Origin: CAZXWN01 sp964644695 [NCBI: uncultured bacterium]
GTDB lineage: Bacteria > UBP4 > UBA4092
Length of the DNA: 64,000 bases
Assembly (NCBI GenBank): GCA_964644695.1
Contig: CAZXWN010000004.1
Span: 62,001 to 126,000, forward strand
Direction of reading: 5' to 3'
Within the stretch, counting starts at the first letter, position 1. Every line of letters starts with the position of its first letter. This document shows, piece by piece, positions 58,367 through 64,000 of the stretch. A program made the translations under genes and the position numbers. The notes beneath the pieces are model-generated. The model ran no database searches and was not told where the DNA came from. It was given only the letters and a program-made list of their open reading frames with translations.

Positions 58367-61225
58367 TTATTCAGCGCCAGTTATAGCCATCAGTAACAGA
58401 CTGACTGGATTCCCTGTCTGTTCCATATCAATGGACTGAATTGTTTTCTCAGGATGTGGATTGCTCCAGTTGTATTTCTTCAAATAGACTGGGGATCCAT
58501 TTCCTTTTTTAATCAAGTTTAATAATTCAGTCTTGTGGAAACGCATTGGAGCCTGCAGGTACACCGGCTGACCCGTCCGGGTATTACCAGACCAGACGAA
58601 ATTACCGGAGGAATACTGGCCTCCATCCTGCCAGGCAGACAAATTCACACCATACACGATAGGAATCACAATGTTGGTTCCATCAGTATATTTGATAGTG
58701 TATCGGCCTACGGTTGAACCTGTGGGGGTGGAATACAGGCAAGTGTGCAGGAAATTCAGCGATGAGGCTTTCCGATTGATGGCGATGTTCTTCACCTGAG
58801 TGGGGAAGGAGTTGCTGATTCCACTACCCTGTAGCAGGACACCGACCGGAGTTCCATTCATTGTTGTGAATTTATAGGTGACACCATCCAACAGCTGTGT
58901 CTTACCCGGAGCGGTCAACAGCGACAGGTCATAACCAGGTTTCACCTGGAGGAATCCACGCTTCGCAGAATCATCGGACAGGGTAATATTGGCAACAGAG
59001 GACAGGTTAACACTAAACCCTTTTCTCAGGGGTTTGTCAGCAGCCATCTGATACCACTGGCGATACAGAATAGTGAAAGGTTCATAACCCAGATTGTTAA
59101 TATCACGGTCCACTGGGTTCCAGAAATAATCGCCGGCAATAATATAGGCCGCAATCTGGCTGGGATATTTCTCAACCAGGACATCATTATTGTTGTAGCC
59201 GGGCCAGGTGGTCTGCATCATACCCAGAATTTTGTTTTGATGTCCATATTCAGCAAATCTGGAGATATTGGTTGGGATATCCCAGGTACCGCCGATGATG
59301 GGCAGATTGTATTCTTTATATGTCGTTACGGACGGATATTCAAAATTGGGGGAATACCGCCAGTCAACAATCACCAGATCTTTGGGGATTCCATTCAGAT
59401 ATTTCACATAGTTTTTTGTGGCCAGGACATCGCCCCACATCATGGTTTTGATACCTTTGGACTTCAGGTAATTGTAAAGCTTGATGGTATCCATGAAATA
59501 GAGTCCACCGGCACCAATAGCTTTGCATTCCTCATGAGACGGGAAGTGTCCGCGCATTTCGACTTCATCATGGCCAATATGGAGATACTGGGGATGGTCA
59601 AAAACATCAATGGCTTCATCAAACAGGGCAAAGATGAAATCATAGGATTTCTTGTTCAGAGGACAATAGGCATAATGAGAGGCCGTCTCTTCACAGAAGT
59701 CTTCATTCATCCATGTCCGGGTTTTCTGCCAGGTCGTATTACTGAACATCCATTCACCATGACCGAGAGACTGAACCATGGGGACCATATCCAAAAACAG
59801 GCTCTTTCCATATTTGACCAGTTCTCGAACTTCCTCTTGGTTGGCGGCGAAGGGTTTATTGATTTCAGGATGGCTCTTGAACTGAAGACCATTTTCCAGT
59901 TCTACAACGACCTGATTATATTTGTACCGGGCAATAAGGTCCCGGAACTGACGGCGATGAATCTTGGGAGAATTGTTGTCCAGAATAATATGGACTGAAC
60001 GGACCTTGAAGGTGGGTTCATCATCAATATTGGCACCTTTGATAACGAGCTTTTTGGCAGTGCCACGGATGAGCTGTTTCAAGGACTGGGAACCATAGAA
60101 GGTACCCCGTTCGTCACTACCGGCAACAACGATAGTATCCGGGAAACTCCGGAGGATATATCCTTCAGCACCCGGCATCTTGACTTTGTAATTATCACCA
60201 AGGGCTTTCATGGTGAGAGTTTTCTTGGCTTCACCCAGGACGATGGTATTCTTCAAATCAACTTTAAGAACATCGTCCACTTTGACGATGGGTAATGCAC
60301 TAAAACCGAAGTACTCTATCAGTTCTTCATTAATTCCCTGGGCGGCGATTTCTTCACCATGAGAGGGTTTGTTCGGGATCAGTATCCGTGTTTCAGGAGT
60401 AATCACAAAATCCGTTCCGGTCATTGTGATGGATTTCGGGAGAGGAATCACATGAACGGGTAAATCCAGGGGGCTGGTCGCAGTGGCTAAGGAATAGACT
60501 GCTGTCTTATCGCCTTTAACTTTGAGGGGGGATAAGACGGACCGTAATCCAATAAACTTTCCATTCCGGTCCAGACCGGTCAGACGACCGAAGACTTGTG
60601 GATTATGGAAGGGGCCTTTGGTGGGGATCCAGCTGGTGTATTCCGGAGGAGTTCCCTGTCTTTCACGCATCAGGTTGATTCTCCAGAAGGCCGCATTCTC
60701 ATTGGGGTCCACAATAGAATCGAGTTTGATGGCCATTTCGATGGTCCACTGGTCGGCAAATTTACCCACCGCAGACTTAATGACCGGGTTCCGATCAGGA
60801 TATTTCAAATCAGAAGCATAGACATAATTATTGGCATTAATGCCGATATGAACGTAGTTTCCTTCTGAGGCAGACTCAGCGGAAGCGATCATGATTTCCG
60901 CCACATCATCCAGGAATATCAGGTCGTCATCACAAGTGGCTTTTGCATAGATATTCTTGATATCTGATTCAAAGCAACGGTAGGCGATGTAGAGATTATC
61001 ATCATCACAGGTCAGATAAACAGTCGTTTTATGGGGAGCGGGTGTTCCGTCCATGTGTTTATTCAATTGAACGGAAACGGCATTTTTCCATTCCGCATCA
61101 CTGAGTACACCATCCAAAACAGGAGGAGTATTAACTCGGGTGGGTTTCAAAGTTGGAACTTGTGAATACCCCCAGACAGACAACATCGATACGGCAACAA
61201 TAAAAAGTAGAATCCTTTTTCCCAT
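58367..61225 (-). CDS. Secreted CBM9-GH20 hexosaminidase-like protein 4
   Basis: 952 residues. Signal peptide to about residue 22, CBM9-like (about 35-225; DGVLSDAEWKNAVSV), GH20b, catalytic barrel with MVQSLGHGEWMF, LHIGHDEVEM (Asp553-Glu554), MMWGDV and TTWPGY, then the C-terminal domain NWSNPHPEKTIQSIDM. Near its end (58481-58567) a 25-residue extra segment repeats the tetrapeptide PVYL. First gene of the array in transcription order. Start at 61225. Confidence 0.85.
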   Translation of the reverse strand: MGKRILLFIVAVSMLSVWGYSQVPTLKPTRVNTPPVLDGVLSDAEWKNAVSVQLNKHMDGTPAPHKTTVYLTCDDDNLYIAYRCFESDIKNIYAKATCDDDLIFLDDVAEIMIASAESASEGNYVHIGINANNYVYASDLKYPDRNPVIKSAVGKFADQWTIEMAIKLDSIVDPNENAAFWRINLMRERQGTPPEYTSWIPTKGPFHNPQVFGRLTGLDRNGKFIGLRSVLSPLKVKGDKTAVYSLATATSPLDLPVHVIPLPKSITMTGTDFVITPETRILIPNKPSHGEEIAAQGINEELIEYFGFSALPIVKVDDVLKVDLKNTIVLGEAKKTLTMKALGDNYKVKMPGAEGYILRSFPDTIVVAGSDERGTFYGSQSLKQLIRGTAKKLVIKGANIDDEPTFKVRSVHIILDNNSPKIHRRQFRDLIARYKYNQVVVELENGLQFKSHPEINKPFAANQEEVRELVKYGKSLFLDMVPMVQSLGHGEWMFSNTTWQKTRTWMNEDFCEETASHYAYCPLNKKSYDFIFALFDEAIDVFDHPQYLHIGHDEVEMRGHFPSHEECKAIGAGGLYFMDTIKLYNYLKSKGIKTMMWGDVLATKNYVKYLNGIPKDLVIVDWRYSPNFEYPSVTTYKEYNLPIIGGTWDIPTNISRFAEYGHQNKILGMMQTTWPGYNNNDVLVEKYPSQIAAYIIAGDYFWNPVDRDINNLGYEPFTILYRQWYQMAADKPLRKGFSVNLSSVANITLSDDSAKRGFLQVKPGYDLSLLTAPGKTQLLDGVTYKFTTMNGTPVGVLLQGSGISNSFPTQVKNIAINRKASSLNFLHTCLYSTPTGSTVGRYTIKYTDGTNIVIPIVYGVNLSAWQDGGQYSSGNFVWSGNTRTGQPVYLQAPMRFHKTELLNLIKKGNGSPVYLKKYNWSNPHPEKTIQSIDMEQTGNPVSLLLMAITGAE

Positions 61226-61429
61226 GATCCTGATTTCCTTCCAATCCGAAATTATCAAACCCTTAGAAATAGCAATTCACCTAATATTCTAACCTTGATA
61301 GAGAGTCTCGTGTGTATTAAATCTTTGTGTAACCGGTTTAACCTGCAAAAATATTTTCACTTACATACAAATCGCCCTTGTTTTTTGGGCTTTTCCCCTG
61401 AATTTCGGCAATATTTCAATACTGTTGAA

Positions 61430-61483
61430 CTGACGAATCATCCACGGACCTGCTCCGAGCTGCTCCGTGACTTCTTCGTTCAG
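61430..61483. repeat. Dispersed palindromic element, copy 5
   Basis: Outer arms CTGACGAATC and GAAGAAG-type (as CTTCTTCGTTCAG), core CACGGACCTGCTCCGAGC then TGCTCCGTG. Orientation opposite to copy 4 in its outer arms. Confidence 0.82.
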
Positions 61484-61544
61484 AAAATACAGATAATACT
61501 AGGGTGATTTCCTCGTTTTTAGGGGGTGAAAGGCTTTTCAGAGC

Positions 61545-61586
61545 GATAGGTCCTATACGACCTATGAGTCCTATAAGTCCTATGAA
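61545..61586. repeat. 9-nt phased repeat tract A
   Basis: Four tandem units TCCTATACG, ACCTATGAG, TCCTATAAG, TCCTATGAA at exact 9-base spacing from 61551, preceded by GATAGG. Confidence 0.8.
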
Positions 61587-61683
61587 ATCAGCAACTATGG
61601 CTCTGCTCTGGGTCTTGTTTTTGGCTCTCCGTCTTTTCCATGAGGGGTGGCAGTCTTCAGCGAGATTATTAGCCCTTCCCTAT

Positions 61684-61728
61684 TCCTATCGGACCCATAG
61701 GACCTATGAGACCTATTGGACCTATTTT
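61684..61728. repeat. 9-nt phased repeat tract B
   Basis: Five tandem units TCCTATCGG, ACCCATAGG, ACCTATGAG, ACCTATTGG, ACCTATTTT at exact 9-base spacing. Same unit as tract A, about 100 bp away. Confidence 0.82.
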
Positions 61729-61766
61729 CCAGTTTCAGCCGGGGTGGTTAGAACTTGAATAATTTA

Positions 61767-62618
61767 TTAGGTGAGGCTGTTGGCAAGCCGGGCAAAATCA
61801 GACATGGAGAGCTGTTCCCCCCGGGCATCCGGTGATATGTTCAGTTCGCGTAATCGAGCAACAAAAGCATCCTTCTCCAAACCACGAGTAAACGCAAACG
61901 AGGCCATGGCATTAGAGATTTTCTTTCGACGCTGACCAAACCCCGCTTTAATGGTATTAAAGAATACCTTTTCATTGGTTACCGGGACGGGTGGAGTTGT
62001 GTGCCGTGCCAATCGAAGAACAGTCGAATCCACTTCGGGAGCGGGGAAGAAGGCCTTCCGAGGGACATCTGCGACCCGTTCCACCTGACACCGATATTGA
62101 ACAGACAGAGTCAGAACTCCATAATCCTTATTGTCGGGTACGGCCATAATTCGGTCCGCAACTTCCCGTTGTATCATGATGACAATAGACTCAAACGGAA
62201 CTTCCGTCTCAATAAGTTTCATCAAAATGGGAGTGGTGATGTAATAAGGCAGGTTGCCGACAATCTTAAAGGGTCTTCCGGGGAAATTATTCACGAAAGG
62301 CATCAAGTCCATTTCCAATATGTCACCTAATATATAGGCAATATTTCCATATTGGGATAGACGGCGTTTGGCGAGAGATTGGACTTCACGGTCGATTTCT
62401 ACGGTGATGACATTCCCTGCCTGGTGGGCCAGTCCTTCCGTCAGTTGTCCGGTGCCGGTCCCAATCTCAAAAACCACATCGTCTTTGGTTGGATTTACGG
62501 CATCCACGATCTGTGCCAATGACTTCTCATCTGTCAGTAACGATTGGCCCAGACCCTTTTTTAATCGGACTTTACTTTTTTGGAGGGACTTTATTAATTC
62601 ATGATTGGATTGCGGCAT
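61767..62618 (-). CDS. rsmA: 16S rRNA dimethyladenosine transferase (KsgA)
   Basis: 283 residues. GLGQSLLTDE, SAM motif EIGTGTGQLTEGLA, VEIDRE, GDILEMD, catalytic NLPYYITTPI and the tail KAFFPAPEVDSTVL. It dimethylates two adjacent adenines near the 16S 3' end, a late step in 30S assembly. Start at 62618. Confidence 0.96.
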   Translation of the reverse strand: MPQSNHELIKSLQKSKVRLKKGLGQSLLTDEKSLAQIVDAVNPTKDDVVFEIGTGTGQLTEGLAHQAGNVITVEIDREVQSLAKRRLSQYGNIAYILGDILEMDLMPFVNNFPGRPFKIVGNLPYYITTPILMKLIETEVPFESIVIMIQREVADRIMAVPDNKDYGVLTLSVQYRCQVERVADVPRKAFFPAPEVDSTVLRLARHTTPPVPVTNEKVFFNTIKAGFGQRRKKISNAMASFAFTRGLEKDAFVARLRELNISPDARGEQLSMSDFARLANSLT

Positions 62619-62658
62619 AAGTAATATCTATTATCGCATAGATGCTAATGCAATCTAT

Positions 62659-63225
62659 TCAGGGTGCTACCATACGAAACCAATCTCTTATTACTTGCTT
62701 TATACGTGCGTGCTCCTCATCACTGATGACTGACATATGACATATATTATTACGTAGATGCGAAATATGCTTTGCCTCTTCTATAAGAGACTTATCTCTC
62801 ACACTTTCGGCAAAATAGTCTTTCCATAATGCATTCATAATAGCTACCAATTGACTATATGTCAGTAAACGCTCTTTTTCTCTGCCTGTTATTGCCATCC
62901 AACTCTTCTGATTTTCTATAGTTTCACTTTTACGAATGTCATCAATAATATTTTCTGGTATTATTTTCCACCATTCGTTCTTTGCTTTTGATGACAATTC
63001 TGCAACAACAAACTCACGCAAATAATTCTCAAAAACAAAAAAAAGTTTATATGATTCCGCAGCCTTTGTAGCATCGCGAACACTGTCCGGTAATAATTCA
63101 GCTAAATTAATTGTATTGGAAAGATAAAGGGGTATATCGTTTGTAACATTTACATCTTCAGATATTTTTTTATTAGCTATTTGGCCTAAAGTCAAAAACA
63201 GTGCCAGTTTTTCGGCATTAATCAT
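62659..63225 (-). CDS. Swt1-type HEPN domain protein
   Basis: 188 residues, all helical by pattern. Near the C-terminus HLRNNICHMS is the R-x4-H signature (RNNICH) of HEPN ribonucleases; ahead of it AWKDYF-like and KLFFVFENYLREFV fit the Swt1-like HEPN family. Such domains are RNases, often toxins or abortive-infection effectors. It overlaps the upstream gene by 4 bp, so the two are tightly coupled. The cognate target is unknown. Confidence 0.65.
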   Translation of the reverse strand: MINAEKLALFLTLGQIANKKISEDVNVTNDIPLYLSNTINLAELLPDSVRDATKAAESYKLFFVFENYLREFVVAELSSKAKNEWWKIIPENIIDDIRKSETIENQKSWMAITGREKERLLTYSQLVAIMNALWKDYFAESVRDKSLIEEAKHISHLRNNICHMSVISDEEHARIKQVIRDWFRMVAP

Positions 63226-63824
63226 TTAAATACCTTTCGGATTGCACTAAAAATATTCAAATATGTTTCTTCTGAACAATTGCTTGGCAAATGTACCTGA
63301 ATGTTAAAGTGAAAGTCCGTTGTAAATCCATCGTTGCTAGGAGCAACGGCCAATTTATCAGCAAACACCTCATCCCTTTCTTCTTCCTCTTTATCGCTGT
63401 TGTACGAAAAGTCTGCCAATGGTACTAAGGCCTTAAAAGTCCCTAGTATTTTGCTTACTTGGGCACTATCTCCACCGCTAACTTGTGAAACAATACCCTT
63501 CATTTCCTCATTACCTAGAACATGTATATTTTCATTAGCTGCATATAAATCTCTGTATGCTTCCTTTATAGCGTCAGCCATCACTTTTCTAGAAGCAGTA
63601 TCATTTTTGTATAATTTATATCTTTCCGTTGGCTTACTTGTAGTATCCAAGAACCCTAACGATCGCAAAAGTGAAATCAATGCTCTATCCGCAGTGCTTT
63701 TAAGCCCTATGGTATGGGATAAAAATTTATGAGTAAAAGCATCCGGAATCTTTGCTGATTTCATTTTTTGGAACAAAGCACCGACATTTTTATATGATGG
63801 TAGGTATGGAATTTCGTTTTTCAT
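63222..63824 (-). CDS. DUF5343-like protein
   Basis: 200 residues. Helical N-terminal part (YLPSYKNVGALFQKMKSAKI, GLKSTADRALISLLRSLGFL) resembling a winged-helix or DUF5343-type domain seen beside HEPN proteins, acidic middle (KEEEERDEVF), and a short beta region FHFNIQVHLPS near the end. Possibly the DNA- or ligand-reading partner of the HEPN protein. Assignment from memory of the family, not a search. Start at 63824 has AAGGAG eight bases upstream. Confidence 0.55.
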   Translation of the reverse strand: MKNEIPYLPSYKNVGALFQKMKSAKIPDAFTHKFLSHTIGLKSTADRALISLLRSLGFLDTTSKPTERYKLYKNDTASRKVMADAIKEAYRDLYAANENIHVLGNEEMKGIVSQVSGGDSAQVSKILGTFKALVPLADFSYNSDKEEEERDEVFADKLAVAPSNDGFTTDFHFNIQVHLPSNCSEETYLNIFSAIRKVFK

Positions 63825-64000
63825 GCAGTTTCTCCTTATTTATCTGTTTTTTTGTTAATTGATACAACTCTAAGGCATCATGTCTTTTATAAAAATCAGC
63901 GATATCATCGTCCTCATATTTATCCCCCAGGAATTTCTTCAATGAAACAATAAATAAAACATTAAGACCAATATATTTATTAACTACATGTTTATCATTT
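63790..64000 (-). CDS. C-terminal end of an unknown protein (5' end outside window)
   Basis: An open frame enters from the right edge and ends with TAA at 63790. It gives about 69 codons: NDKHVVNKYIGLNVLFIV, then a charged part (DKYEDDDIADFYKRHDALE) and RNSIPTII. It overlaps the start of the DUF5343-like gene by 35 bp, and the ribosome site of that gene lies inside it, so it is the upstream member of the same operon. The visible part shows no known domain. Confidence 0.6.
   Translation of the reverse strand, partial: NDKHVVNKYIGLNVLFIVSLKKFLGDKYEDDDIADFYKRHDALELYQLTKKQINKEKLHEKRNSIPTII

Larger units (their letters stand above)
61226..61766. other. Intergenic region between the GH20 array and rsmA, repeat-rich
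   Basis: About 540 bp without a credible gene. Holds one dispersed palindrome (61430-61483) and two 9-nt phased repeat tracts (61545-61586 and 61684-61728). Open frames across the tracts merely translate the repeats into Tyr/Arg/Thr or Ile/Pro/Met tripeptides. Confidence 0.5.

Noticed and set aside
61295-61507. 70-codon frame between GH20 gene 4 and rsmA
   Set aside because: It runs through the palindrome copy 5 and has neither ribosome site nor recognisable protein pattern.
61504-61758. 84-codon frame across the 9-nt repeats
   Set aside because: Its repeated tripeptides are only the translated 9-nt units; no plausible fold or ribosome site.

Overview
This 64 kb window is a bacterial chromosome segment made mostly of single-copy housekeeping genes. 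No rRNA, tRNA, CRISPR array, transposase, integrase or phage gene could be recognised. The gene content (RNase Y with a YmdB-type phosphoesterase, fabG-acpP-fabF-rnc, a T2SS/T4P-type major prepilin with a long variable tail, many CBM9-GH20 secreted proteins, zinc-ribbon small proteins, a lysine/alanine histone-H1-like protein) fits an uncultured Gram-negative polysaccharide-degrading lineage such as Sumerlaeota, Hydrogenedentota, Omnitrophota or the PVC group. That placement is inference from gene content; no marker here settles it.

Layout. 1-5 kb: a membrane protein cut by the window edge, small membrane and zinc-ribbon proteins, a cytidylate-kinase-like protein, a HAD hydrolase, YggT and the H1-like protein. 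4.5-6.1 kb: an ECF sigma factor and its zinc-finger anti-sigma factor. 6.2-7.9 kb: ilvN-ilvC. 8.2-13.7 kb: rny, ymdB-like, xseA, xseB and ispA. 13.7-17.3 kb: fabG-acpP-fabF-rnc on the minus strand. 17.7-23.3 kb: der, plsY, a polytopic membrane protein, a secreted MBL-fold protein and carA. 23.4-38.5 kb: an interrupted lipoprotein-sorting-like/thioredoxin gene, peroxiredoxin, D-aminoacylase, ADP-ribosylglycohydrolase, yajC, tgt, a multi-sensor HD-GYP protein, a metallophosphoesterase, a two-domain PPK2, a nucleotidyltransferase with a beta-helix tail, and a type IV prepilin. 39.2-46.2 kb: a complete F1Fo ATP synthase operon atpI-B-E-F-H-A-G-D-C, with atpZ displaced to 49 kb behind a glutamine synthetase. 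49.7-61.2 kb: four tandem secreted CBM9-GH20 paralogues. 61.8-64 kb: rsmA, then an accessory cassette (unknown, DUF5343-like, Swt1-type HEPN) running off the right edge.

How the genes work together. The central operons supply branched-chain amino acids, type II fatty acids and phosphatidic acid (plsY), isoprenoids (ispA), and ATP from a proton-type c-ring. The GH20 array would release terminal N-acetylhexosamines from extracellular glycans. Nitrogen could be captured by the glutamine synthetase and channelled to carbamoyl phosphate (carA).

The points most worth a second look are: (1) a palindromic element of about 50 bp present in five intergenic copies; (2) two phased tracts of a 9-nt repeat near 61.6 kb; (3) a frameshift at an A6 run that splits a secreted thioredoxin fusion; (4) the fourfold GH20 array, one member carrying a 75-nt insertion; (5) the HEPN cassette at the right edge; (6) the displaced atpZ between two related Cys4 mini-proteins.
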